NCBI RefSeq assembly: GCF_964340395.1
Contig: NC_135552.1
Coordinates: forward strand, 13,345,694 to 13,409,693
DNA length: 64,000 bases
Source: Glandiceps talaboti
Lineage: Eukaryota > Hemichordata > Enteropneusta > Spengelidae
Reading direction: 5' to 3'
The translations under genes and the position numbers were made by a program. Shown here piece by piece: positions 1-12,111 of this stretch. Every line of letters begins with the position of its first letter. The first letter of the stretch is position 1. The notes beneath the pieces are model-generated. The model was not told the DNA's origin, did not search any database, and saw only the letters and a program-made list of their open reading frames with translations.

Positions 1-1214
1 TGCAACATTTTGCAAACAATGTAGAAGAACAGTGGACTGATAGCGAAATATATACAAATTTGTATTCGAGTTAGGGAGTTTGTCCACCAGTGACAGGAAT
101 ACATGTAGGCTTAGACCCTATAACAGTGCACACACATCTGTATTTTAAAATAACTGCCTTATTAGCTCTATTCTTGTCTTACCATTTTTCCAGAAATAAA
201 TCAACAGAGAAAAACAGTCTGAGGCTATCCTTCTAAAACAAGTGAATTTTTATTTTTAAATTTGTTGATATGAGTATCTGTAACATGCAGGACACAAAAC
301 CATTCCTATTTGGATGATGTATAGCTGTAAATTCCATAAGTTCTTGTACATGTAATCACAGAAAACACTCAGGTATGTCTACATAACAGTTCAACTAACC
401 TATACACACCTGGGTTGCTAATCATGTTGATGTTTGGTATTAACCCACAATAGTGTACTCCCTTCCTGTTTAGACCCAAACTACCTAGCTAACAAACCAC
501 TCTCTCTTTTCATAAACAATACCCTTCCACCCACTTCTTTAAAAAACCCAAACTCTACCATTCGTATTCAAAACTGGTAAGCACACACAATGATTTTTGA
601 ACTCTGGTATTGACACAACATTTTTTTGAACTTGATATTGACTTTACGGTCTAAACAGACAACAGAGTCAACTGTTGAAGTTTTGGATATCGCCGTTATT
701 TTGTAGGCCTCAAAATACCAACAGGAATGAGATTGGCTTGGAATCAATGGTCCGTTTTGCAGACAATGGTGTGAGTTACACTATTGCATGCCAATTCATG
801 TTTATTAGAGGAATGAGTTAAACACTAAAAAAATATCTTTGAAAGTTGTGTGTGATGGAGAACAATGGGAAACTCTTGTCGGGAATTTAGATGTTATCTG
901 AAGTACCATTACACCCAGTACTCATGTGTGGCAACACCTTTTATACAAATACCTCATCAATTCCTTAAGACATTTTTCTTTTCTTATAGCTTTTTATATC
1001 TTGAACACACATAGAACATGTAATATCACTTCCATCTTGACTGTTTCTGAAAATCTGTTGTACATTTTCCTTTTCCTTTTCTTTATTTTTCATCAAGCAC
1101 TTCCCAAACAACTGGCAAAATATTGCTGTTCTTCTCTCTGTTAGACATTCATCTTCCTGGAGACAATTTTTTTTTTCTAATCACTTTTCTGTAAAACACT
1201 TTATACAAATAAGT

Positions 1215-1375
1215 AAGAAGATCATCATTGTTGTTGTTGTAATAGTTATAATAGTTGTAATAGTATTGTGTTTTAATGGTGTCTTAGTGCTGTAAGGCGC
1301 TTTGAGATGTTTTTACATGGAAAGCGTTTGTCTTTTTAAGAAATAAATATTATTATTATTATTATTATTAATACA
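1215..1375 (+). mobile_element. Non-LTR retroelement or SINE 3' tail
   Basis: The segment has AAGGCGCTTTGAGATG at 1293-1308, then ATAAATATT followed by a (TAT) trinucleotide run near 1348-1371. This arrangement (a GCGCTTTG word, an AAATAAA-like word, then an ATT microsatellite) is typical of 3' ends of L2/CR1-type LINEs and SINEs that borrow them. No reverse transcriptase frame is present, so this is a short truncated copy. Confidence 0.45.
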
Positions 1376-1681
1376 CCCCTGCGATGCTGACATGGGGTCA
1401 GTGGAAATTTGACATTCACTTCCAAAATGTTTAACTGTGAGTAAAAATTTTCATTTGTAACTTACATACCATCCAACAGGCACTGCCCAATAATGGGAAG
1501 AGGGTTCAGTGTTAGGGCAGGAGGAAACCGGAGTACACTGGAGGGAGGGGGGAGGAACCTGTATTGAGTCAAACTGAATGACACTCTTACTTACAGCATG
1601 GTAAATTTAATCAAATTGGGACCCTGAATGGGTTCAAACCCCAACCACAGTGGTAAGAGACAAGTGGTTTCACTATGAACC

Positions 1682-1758
1682 TAGTCTGGATGCCAACGTG
1701 GTCTCTAAGTGAGTGGAGGTGTAACTCGTACAGATACCGTACAGAGACTAGACTACTA
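1682..1758 (+). mobile_element. Short TAGTCT-ended element, family C
   Basis: Starts TAGTCTGGATGCCAACGT and ends AGACTACTATG. It shares the opening words, TCTCTAA, GAGTGGAGGTGTAA and GATACCGTA with 3954-4052 and the first half with 19132 onward. Terminal TAGTCT/AGACTA is the same as in two other short repeat families of this window. Non-coding; likely a MITE. Confidence 0.45.
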
Positions 1759-3953
1759 TGAACTAAGAGTTCATGAACACAACATTCTTAACTGTTTTCG
1801 TCCTTCTGTTTATCAAGTGACATGTTTTCCACTTGCATTGTTACCTTCATGTTGTGGATTGATGCAAACTATTAGCTATCTTTCACACAAACTGTTTTTT
1901 ATCCTAACACTGAATCTAAACACCCTGTAGTTACAAAAACAAGCAATGCCAAACAGTCTGAGTGTACGACACACTTTACTAATTTATATCACGTCAGACT
2001 GTTTATCATGAAGTGTAAAATTAACATACAAACTATGAATATAATGTACAATGTATGTTGTATGTAAATGTTGTCATATGTAATTTTTTCATGATAGGAC
2101 TCAGGAGAAGAATCTTCTCTTGTTTCTACTTGCTCAGAATGTTTTGTTTATTTTTCCAATGTTCCTGGATAAACAGATTTGTGAGTGTACACTATAATCC
2201 AAAAATTATGGGGACTACAAATAATGAAACATGTCACATACATACTACACCTGAAGTGGTGTACAGTCACTACGCAACAAAACGTCAAGTAAAAAAATTC
2301 TCTAAAATATGTTACTGTTGACAATTCTTGCCCATTTTTATGTTTATATACATACTACTGCTGGGGAAGGGAATTATTAAACCTTCACTAACTAACACTC
2401 AAGTAGCACAGAGAAAACCTATTAAGTTTTCACAAACAGTTGCCTGGAACCTGATGACAAGTAAGATATTTTTAGCCATGAATTGAACAAATGCTGAGAT
2501 ATACATCGCAGTGTTGTGATAACACTGTCAACAATACTGAGCTAGACAATACAAGATGCAGTGCATGCCTGCAGTCACCCAACCTGGGGTGAGACCTGCC
2601 AACCATGCATAGAAATTGTAATAGCTTCCTACAAGGGTAAAAGGACCTAATCCCACCATACCACACGTAACAGTTATATATTTTAGTGAACGAACAAAGC
2701 ATTTTACTTAAAAACCTTTCAAGGACACTTCTTGCACTCACAAACTTTTCTTGTCTTGTGGGGTGAACTAATGTAGTAATGGTGGTGATGTGTTCTGTCG
2801 TCTAAACAGAACTCGTGTGTGACACAGCCAAAAGGCAGGGTTGACGTTTTAGTCAAATGAAGGAGTCATTAACAAAACTGAAGCAACACACCTGAATTGA
2901 GCTCCCAAACTTACTCACCATGGTTTTAAGAATAGCCAATACTACACTAACATCAACATTCATATCAAGACAGTTAAAAACTACAATAAATTAACCATTA
3001 CTGTGGTATGGTACTACTACCAGTGTGTTCCCTAAGGGCAGTAAGTTGGTCAAATCTCCCCAGGTGTTAGTGTAACCGAGGTTACCAAATCTTAGCTAAA
3101 ATTCCAAGTCCACCATCTAATACATACATGTACTGTTTCTACATGTCAATAATTTTAATATACATATTTCACTTTAGAAAATATTTCACAGATAGCTTGC
3201 AAAAGTTTGGGAATCAATGGCAAGAGAAAATCAGTCCATCTCCGATTCTGAACCACTTAATTTCATTTTGGCTACATAACCTGTCTTTGATTGCCAAGTG
3301 ATACGTCATGACCCCAGGCTTGCTGTCTGCTTAGAAACATGATCTAACTGGATCAAATTGGCAGACACTAGATAAGCCCTATGACCTCTAGTATATCAAC
3401 CAAATAGCCTATTGATACACAGTTTGAGATACCAAACCAGTAGGTGGTATCTAGCTGATATTGAGGATGGACTTGGATTTCACAGTATCTACACATATCA
3501 TACACATGTTGTGTCTGTTGATTAATTCAATCTTCTGTATCGGTTTATTTACCAAACCAGGTTAAGTCGGAGAGAAGATTGCTTTGATATATTTCTATTT
3601 TTCTATGCACTTTATCTTCATGTTTTTGCATTTAATTACTTGGTTCAAGTAACTGTCTCTTGTCAAGTTCTATAGTAGTCCCTTGGGGTGGTGACCAAAA
3701 CCAAAAGAATGTAGCTGAACACACAGAACAAAACACATGATGAAATATGTCAAAATAAGATAATAAGAAAACCAACACCTGTTCTTTTTTCCAATTATGT
3801 CTACCGTTAAAGTTTCAATCCTCCCACCTCCAGCATATTTTTCAACCTTCCTGTGGGTTCATTGGGGAGCTTCCCTCCTTCGAATTGTTGGCCATACAAA
3901 CTATGGCAAATACATGCATGTCATCTTTAAATGAAATCTCTCCTTAAAACTAT

Positions 3954-4052
3954 TAGTCTGGATGCCAACGTTGTCTCTAACTAAACCAGATCAAACCAGA
4001 TCTGTGAGTGGAGGTGTAAATCGTAACGATACCGTATAGGAACTAAACTATG
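3954..4052 (+). mobile_element. Short TAGTCT-ended element, family C (second copy)
   Basis: Begins TAGTCTGGATGCCAACGTTG and carries the same internal words as the copy at 1682 (GAGTGGAGGTGTAA, GATACCGTA), with an extra duplicated AACCAGATC inside. The end (GAACTAAACTATG) has drifted from AGACTA. Non-coding. Confidence 0.4.
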
Positions 4053-6390
4053 TAAATTAAACTGTGATTCTACATCCGATAAATAGTTCTCAATAATGTA
4101 AACAGGAATGAAGATGTCTGTCAGAATTTCACTCTAAAGTGTCGCCAAATAGCTACACCAAACTGACTGGTGTGATATACACATGTACAGTACTGCTTAC
4201 AAGTTACAGCTCACCCTTATCAAGGTCACAGACACTTTATAATCAACAACATATGTCCTGTGTCGCCTGAATTTCTTTTTATAGTGTTTTGTATTCAGAT
4301 TGATTGAGCCATATGTCATAGATCTAAGGAAAACTAACACTTTACAGATAGTATCAGAATCTGGAAGTCTCTCTAAAAGATGATGACACATACTTTTTGT
4401 ATCCCTTTAGACACTTGAAAAGTTTTGCTGTGAATAGGAGCTGATGGTTTGACACATGTCGAACACTTCAAAAGTGGATGGCAACATGTAACATTGGTGG
4501 AAAAGTAAAGTGTATAATAAGTGTAAGTAGTAAAGTTGGTTTGAACTGCTACTTAAATGCTATGGGTTTGTTTTGTTGTTACATTGACAGCTTCATTTTA
4601 AAACAAGGGCAGTATAGAAGATATCATCTTTCTTACACATTATACTGAAGTTACTCCAACACATTATTAACATTTGAATGTTAGCAAAAAAATACCTTAA
4701 AAATTTACCAGATTTCCCCATTTCTGTTCCCAGTGTTCTAAACACCTAACTTTAAAAAACACTAGACTATCCTTCCATTTAAGTGAATCGTTGATCATAT
4801 CTACATGTAAGAGGGTATTAATTAAATAAGTACTTTGACTTGCTTTTTTTGAAGGCTGGTGTCATTTTTAAAATACATGATGTTAATGTACAATATACCC
4901 TTATTCTGGCTATATCCAACTAATTATCGGGAATCAAAGACAGATAAATAACATTTAAATTTCAACACCAAAACACCTTAACATATGTACATGATTTCAG
5001 ACAGTTTTTCAAACACCTTGGCTTGTTTTTCAGACTGATATATATTGTACTTGGTCTTGATCTGTAGTTGAACTTTGTATGTTCTTGAATTCTTATTTAG
5101 ACCATTGAGGTAATAAATAGTCAAATTCAAGGCCATTCCTCATGAATTGACAAAACATTACCTCAGACAATAGATTCAATGGGTATGGTTGCTTGCCTAT
5201 TCCAAATATTTAAACAGATTTGGATCACATCCGGCATGACTGTAGTCAGAAACATTGTCAATCATGAACCTTTCATTTGCATTCACCATTACTTATTGAG
5301 TCACTAGACAAACAGTTTACTACATATTTTAATATTTCTCTCCATTTTCCCCAAATTCTTTTCAAACTTATGTACATGTATGAACTATGAAAACAGTCTC
5401 TGGGGGATATGTGTATGTTTCCACCACTGGTTTCCACAATAGTTTTTTTTATATGCTGGTGGGAAAAAATCAAAGAGATTTCTAATCTTAATTTTTAGTA
5501 TGTTGTTTCTGTTGTGTGAATTCTACATTCTTTCAACATGGTCACTACATTCTTCTATACACACTGGCATTGAACTTTGAAAATACACTTCAGGGGGAAA
5601 AAATATGTCATGACATTTTTAGTGATTTTATTTAACTTAAGGTTTGATTTTCCTCCTCCACTGTCTAAGATTTGACAGAGGCGAAAATACTAATTCTATG
5701 AGTTTATATATTCTTAACAATAAACGGCCATTCTATTTGCAGTTCGCCTTTTTTTAGGGGCAATATCAAGTAAGCATAATTAAGTTTACCCAAGTTCAAA
5801 ATTACAGAACAGTGGGAATCTATATAAAAACTTCACCATACCATGACCTCTCAGCATCTACCGGAGTTCTAAAGTTGGCCAAAAACACAGCAATTTCACA
5901 AGGTATATTGTCTCTCTCTATGGTTTTAATATTTGATGAGTTTTACACAGGACAAGCTTGTACATTCTCGCAAACCACAATTATTATTTCTTCCACTACA
6001 CTTCAAAATAAAAGTGACCGACTCGCTAAGAACGGTACCGTAAAACGGTCGTGGTTTGTGATGATGAGCTTGTAAAACTTGGCTGTTAACTATTTTTCAT
6101 ACAAAAATGAACAAAAATCTGTTACTTGATACAGAACATTTTTGTCTTTCAGACAATCTGCGCAATTTGTCAAAAATATGGTCACTGGACTAGTAGAATT
6201 TCAACATATGACAAACCATGTATTTCAAAAACCGCTAACTGGCATAATAAATATTGTATAATGATTTCTGTCTAGCATAAACAGTATGAAAAATGAGTGT
6301 TGTGGTGCAAATATTGCAAATAGTTGTCTGATGATCGCACTATGCGTGAAACTCTGAGTTACAACCAAGAAAGAGTTCCAGTACTACCAA

Positions 6391-6393
<3 letters not shown>

Positions 6394-6435
<42 letters not shown>
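6394..6435. repeat. (TA)n microsatellite
   Basis: Uninterrupted TA dinucleotides for 42 bp, about 390 bp beyond the LIX1-like first exon donor. Confidence 0.95.
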
Positions 6436-6439
<4 letters not shown>

Positions 6440-6822
6440 TTAAGATGAACTGAATCAAAGTGAAATACCAATGTTTACACTTTCATTGTATATGGTCCAC
6501 TTCAGATTAATTACAATGTTTGTTATGCAAAGTAATTTCAATTAAATAGTGGCGTTAACGTTTACATTTTCGGGAAATTAGTTGAAAATGCATACAAATA
6601 AAATGATAATATGATTACTGTCCAAACTGCTGAAGAAATGAAACCATTCACGACTGCAACATATGCTTCCCTGCTATTGTTAACAAGCCAAAGGGCTTCA
6701 TGATCGAATGTCATCGTGTGATTGTAACGTTATGGAGGCGTTCAACGTTTACCACCATCGATGTTTTTCTACCTTCATGCATTGATAGACGCACTACAAT
6801 TCTACACAACATATTTCCTTAC

Positions 6823-7033
6823 CTCTTCCATAGCCGTGCGTATGTTTGGCAAAACTATTCACCACGGCATCGACTGCCTCTTTCAAAATTGATTTGGCCC
6901 TCTGATCCGACATACTCGCTGGTTGTCTGTTACCACTGGCTGCAATGCCGCTCGGTCCAGTTGTCGTTCGCGTAGTTCTTGCCGTTGCGCCCATTGCTGG
7001 AACCGATCTTTTGTGTGTCGATCTGGTTGCCAT
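6823..7033 (-). CDS. LIX1L: LIX1/LIX1-like (lowfat family), first coding exon only
   Basis: The minus strand opens with ATG at 7033 and reads 70 codons plus one base to a consensus donor (GAG|GTAAGG) at 6823/6822, so the intron is phase 1. The N-terminal part (about residues 1-45) is Thr/Ser/Arg-rich and probably disordered; residues 50-70 read LKEAVDAVVNSFAKHTHGYG then R, which fits the start of the conserved LIX1L domain as I remember it (an AVVxSFAKHTxGYGRVNVVEALQ-type stretch). Family members are cytoplasmic proteins; Drosophila lowfat modulates Fat/Dachsous. The following exon (expected to begin with Val-Asn-Val-Val) was not found at 1-6800, so the rest of the gene lies to the left, outside the window. 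In-frame codons run upstream to 7045 without another ATG. It is divergent from ACP1 copy 1, whose ATG is 665 bp away. LIX1 versus LIX1L cannot be separated from this exon. Confidence 0.72.
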
Positions 7034-7697
7034 TTTCGCCAACAACTACAGCAGTTGTTTTGTAAAGTAGATGTGAGTTCCAATAACAATCAATAAATAT
7101 GGATTTAACTTGTCAGATAGTTGCCGTAGCTGTACCTAATCCACGAACTTTACGACATAACAAGACTGTCGACATTACCATCCGTTTCAGTGCAGTGTGA
7201 TCAATACTTTGCAACGGTTCACTGCTGTCCTTAGGGTGAAACCATCCGCGGGGAGCTAGACATAAATAGCGCCACGTGAAGAAACAGAAAATTTAACATT
7301 TGATGGAAACAGTTCTTTGATTTGAGCTAAATTATATTTGTAAATATAATTACTTGAAAATTATAATGATACAGGAAGCTTGTTTTATTCAAACAGCAGC
7401 AATAACATACAATAACATGGCGGAGTGGTTTACCAATGCATTGCCTAACATTGTGATCGACGGATTTCACTGGATCTACGTTTTAATGACCTCAGTATAA
7501 AAGGTAAACGGTCATTGACGTACGCACGAACGATAAGAGTAGAAATGGCTGCTCACATGAGTCGTTGTTGAGTACATAGGTCAGTCTGAAGTAACGTGCA
7601 GCGGCGATCTGCCGGTACGAGTCTTGAAATGAGGCAACTGAGTTTTTTGTTGCCGACCTGGAGGGTCGGGATCAAGCTGAATGCTGGGATATGCAAC
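7034..7697. promoter_or_regulatory. Divergent promoter interval, LIX1-like / ACP1 copy 1
   Basis: The 664 bp between the two start codons must hold both 5' ends. Visible elements are a CACGTG E-box at 7273-7278, an AACATGGCGGA word near 7415 that resembles a YY1 site, and a TATAAAAG box at 7496-7503, about 200 bp before the ACP1 ATG and on its strand. An in-frame upstream ATG at 7629 could extend ACP1 by 23 residues. Transcription start sites are not visible. Confidence 0.4.
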
Positions 7698-10600
7698 ATG
7701 GCTGCCCCCGGTGATAGAAAGTCCGTGCTTTTCGTCTGTCTTGGTACGTTCGGTAAAAGTGTATTCGCTATTTTTAGAAAGTATGCATTGTGAATTGTTT
7801 TCTTGTAACGACAGTGTATCTGCTAGGTGTGTAAAATATAGCAAAGTTTAATCGACTTTGATGGTTCACGAGCTGTAAACTATGTACATGGTCATGCCGG
7901 GTTTTGCATGTGGTGTACACTTGGGTGGGTGGCATGCAGTGATGACATTGACAGTGTCAAGAATGTTTTACAGAACTGTAACAGTCTGTGTCTTAGCAAC
8001 GCCGATAGACAATGCAGTAAATCATTCATTCACTTTAAAACAATTTTTACTGTATTTCATGATTTCCCCGTGTGGGTTTTTAAAAAAACTATTCTTTGAA
8101 TATTCAAGTATAATTCATAGAATTTCATGTCATCCTTCCCGATTCCCATATATGGGCTGTCTACTTGCTTTGATCATGATGAGACAACCTTAGGGCAATT
8201 TTGATGAATTCAAACAGTTGTTAAAATTAATAGTTATAGTAGTAGTAGTAGCTGCAATAATTGTAGCGTTTGCTGTGATTTTGAGGGCTTCTTCGTCTGT
8301 TTTTGTGCCTTAATTTTTGCGTTCCGATGTTTAACCCGAATCAAACGCTACAATTCCTGTAACGCAAATACAAATAGACGAGACCACATTGAAAATATGA
8401 GCGAGGTGTCAGCGTCCTGCCCGTTTCAAAATGCTGCATGCGTTGCTATATTTGCCGATTTTAACGGAATTGGGGTACCTCTGAACACTTCTTGGGTCTT
8501 GAAGGCTCCATAATTAATGTTGGTGTTAGGAAATGTCAAAATTTTTCCCAGGTAAGACGTAATTTAGCAGAAGAATCCACCCAACTTTGCAATTCAGATC
8601 TGAATCAGTTCCGTCTATTTGCGTTTGCATGACAGGAATTGCAGCATTTGATTCAGGTTAAACATCGGAACAAAAAAGGGCACAAAAACAGATGAAAAAG
8701 CCCTCAAAATCACAGCAAAATGCTACAATTATTACAGATATAGTAGTAGTAGTAGTAGTAGTAGTAGATTATTATTATTATTTTATTAAAGTGACATGAG
8801 GTAATAAGATTCCTCCCAGCCCATCAGGCTTATAAATCATCTTGAACAAAAAATGATACATTGACAATGTAGGGAGATAACAGTGAAAAAAAAGAGTAAT
8901 TATACATACAGTGTGAGGAAATATAAATTAACTCTGATACAAAGTTTCATTGTCTTAAAAAAAGCGGCATCAATGAATTTTGCTGTATTCCTAACATGAT
9001 TTGTTACCAAGTACTTTAATTTCTCATTGTTATTGTTATTGTTATTTTCTGTGTGTAAATATAAGTGTTTCATATGCCATCATAAAGACTACAATGTAAA
9101 ATAAAGTGAATCACACCGTTTTCTATAGCATTTTGGTCACAAAAGTTATATGTAATTCATTTAATATGCAACACCAGGTAACATATGTCGTTCACCAATG
9201 GCTGAAGCCGTCTTTCGTAACATGGTGCGCGAGAGGGAGGAACAGAAGAGCTGGATGATAGACAGTGCAGCAACGTCAACCTATGAGATAGGAGATCCTC
9301 CCGATCCTAGAACGATAACATGTTTAAAGAAAAATGGCTTGTCATCACAACACATAGCAAGACAGGTAGATAGAATAGACATCAATGTTTATCATTGAAG
9401 ACAACCAACAGAATGCTATATCAGAATGTTGAAAGATAAAACAAAGAAATGAAAAATTTGTATAAAATCACAGGACTGAAAATGATAATCATAAGAAAAA
9501 TATCTTCCATGCACGATGTCTAATATTAGACTGTAAGCTAAAGTCATTGGTGATGATCTGACAATCTACGTTCCAGTCACCAACAAATTTAGTTGTTGTG
9601 GGTCAAAATGATAAAAACTGTCATTTCTTGTGAGTCACCACAAAGTAAGAGATAGGGGAACACCAAATTTTGGTGTGTCACTAGAAATTGTGGGCACCAG
9701 TCAAATTGGCTTAGAGGGCACAGTGGGTGACCAAATACATCTTTTTGTCTCATCTATGCATCAGCCACTGCGAATGTATCTTACAGTCAATTCAAATGAA
9801 ACATAATGACTAAGATACTTCACTACTATTATTTCAAAACCACATTTGTTGGGGGGGTGCTCTGATAGTCGAGTGTAGTGGACTAACACTGTATCAAGGG
9901 CACCACCAATGACCGTCATTTAGTCCATTGTTTCAATGGATGACAAGAAATAACAACCAGTGGTATATTAATCAAATCAAATCAAAGAAGACTTTTAAAT
10001 GAGATATGTCATATGAAATGAAAAATGAAATAAAATGCAATATTTTTTTTGGAAGGAAGAAATAATACAAATTTGAAAGAATAGAAATGTTTTACGGTGT
10101 ATGTGATAGTGTCAACAAAAATTGTCATTTGCTTGCATACAGAATAAATTAATTATCGTTTTATGAGTATCCATTGATAATATTATACAAATATATGCAA
10201 TAACTACATTTTTTCCAATAATCTATATAATAGCTAATGCAGTTTTAGTTCCATAAAAAGATACTTGGTCTTGCCCTTGTTTATTCATTTGCTATCAAAG
10301 ATGAAAAAAAAAACACCGCTCTCCTGAGATATCACCAAGATTCAATGTAAACTGATAATGAAATATCACAATTTGTTACATTTTCAGTTTTTCAACATTC
10401 TGTTTGTAGCGTCTGTTTGTGTCTACAATGATATACTTCTTGTGCACATCTTCAGATCACCTTAGTTCTTTCCTGTCCTATCCTTTCATAGGTAACATTT
10501 GTCGGTCCCCTACTGCTGAGGCCGTATTTACTCACATTGTTAAGGAGAAAGGTCTAGCTGATGATTGGACAATAGATAGTTGTGGAACTGCTGATTATCA

Positions 10601-12080
10601 TATTGGCGGGCCTCCAGATGAGCGGGCAGTAGCATGTTTAGGGAAACATAGCATACCCGTTAATCATGCTTGCAGGCAGGTATGTATGTGTTCCAAAATT
10701 GTTTACCTTCAATCAGTTTACCTGGTTTCTCATATAGATGGACTGATTCACCATTGAATATCGTGGGTTCAAGCCAAAATTTTGACAGAAATAGTGGTGT
10801 CGTCATAGGTTACACATGTACCCACGGGATACTACTGTTTCCATCAATTGACATATACAGGTTTCTCATATAGATTGACTGATTCACAATTGTAAATCAT
10901 GGGTTCAAGCCAAAATTTTGTGGTGTCATAGTGGGTCTTTGACAAAATTACACATGTCACCCACCGGATACTACTGTTTCCATCAATTGATTACATGTAT
11001 CCTGGTGATCATGGTCATCAAAACTCATCTAAAGTAAATTTATATGCTAAGCTCTTATATTTGAAGGTGATTTTCTTTTGGAACACATGCACATTATACT
11101 AACACATAGTTGTCATTGACCATTTTGCAAAATCAACTTCGTATCATTGATAAATGTCTTTGTTTCAGTGTATGTGAGAGTGAGAGGGAACAAGTAAATG
11201 TCATATAGTAAAATTTGTAGGCTAGATTGTCTTACTCTTTTCTCAGATAGGTACATTCTGATGTTATGCAATTAATATAAATTCCAATATACCATACACA
11301 GTGTTTTTGTTAAGGGTAGTAAGCAGGTAAAATCTACCTGAGTTCCCCCGTCATTTGACCAGGTTCCCTACCAGTGCTTTTGTTAAGGGTGGTAAGCAGG
11401 TAAAATGTACCTGAGTTCCCCTGTCATTTGACCAGGTTCCCTATCAGTGTTCTTGTTAAGGGTGGTAAGCAGGTAAAATCTACCTGAGTTCCCCTCTTAT
11501 TTTACTGAGGTTCCCCATCAAAATGATGGTGCAATTTGTATAGGAAATTATGCCAGTTTTACCTTATTCCCCCATTCTGTAACCGGGGTTCACTAACCTT
11601 AGCAAAAACACTGATACATGTACACCTTTTGTTGCATGTATATGATAACTCTCTAACTGCTGTTATCTTAGTCTGGTTTGGATGCAGTTGTCCTTATACC
11701 AGGACCATTTTAGCATGGTTACCCTCATACTGTTGTTTTGAGGAAAAAATGTAACATCATTTGTATAATACCAAAATACATTATTGTCTCCCATTATTTC
11801 GGAAATTCCTGAGTGGACCTTTTTTAAGAAAAAAAACCAACATACAAGCTTGTATTATCTAAGTCATCTAATAATGTCTGAAACAATGTATGATAAATTC
11901 CACACTGTTCTCTTTCAAAGTTAGACTATTCTTTCATATTTATTTGGTTTGTAAAATGTAAAAGTACTAGATTTGATCTGGATGCCTCCTGTAAGTTCTA
12001 GCCATTACCCCTAAGAATATGGATACGTAACTTCATTTGAATAGAGCCAGCCATTCTTGAGAAAATGATAACACAGACCT

Positions 12081-12111
<31 letters not shown>

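Larger units (their letters stand above)
1..6822 (-). other. Probable intron 1 of the LIX1-like gene, with transposon relics
   Basis: No coding exon is recognisable here on either strand; the short open frames lack paired splice sites and family similarity. The stretch holds a retroelement 3' tail (1215-1375), a piece with GGAGGAAACCGGAGTAC (about 1530), two copies of a TAGTCTGGATG-type short element (1682-1758 and 3954-4052), and a (TA) microsatellite at 6394-6435. Assignment as intron rests on the phase-1 donor at 6822 and on the absence of the expected second exon. Confidence 0.5.

Noticed and set aside
1600-1680. tRNA or tRNA-derived promoter (GGGTTCAAACCCC resembles a B box)
   Set aside because: No cloverleaf and no matching A box at the right distance; the piece belongs to a repeat with GGAGGAAACCGGAGTAC.
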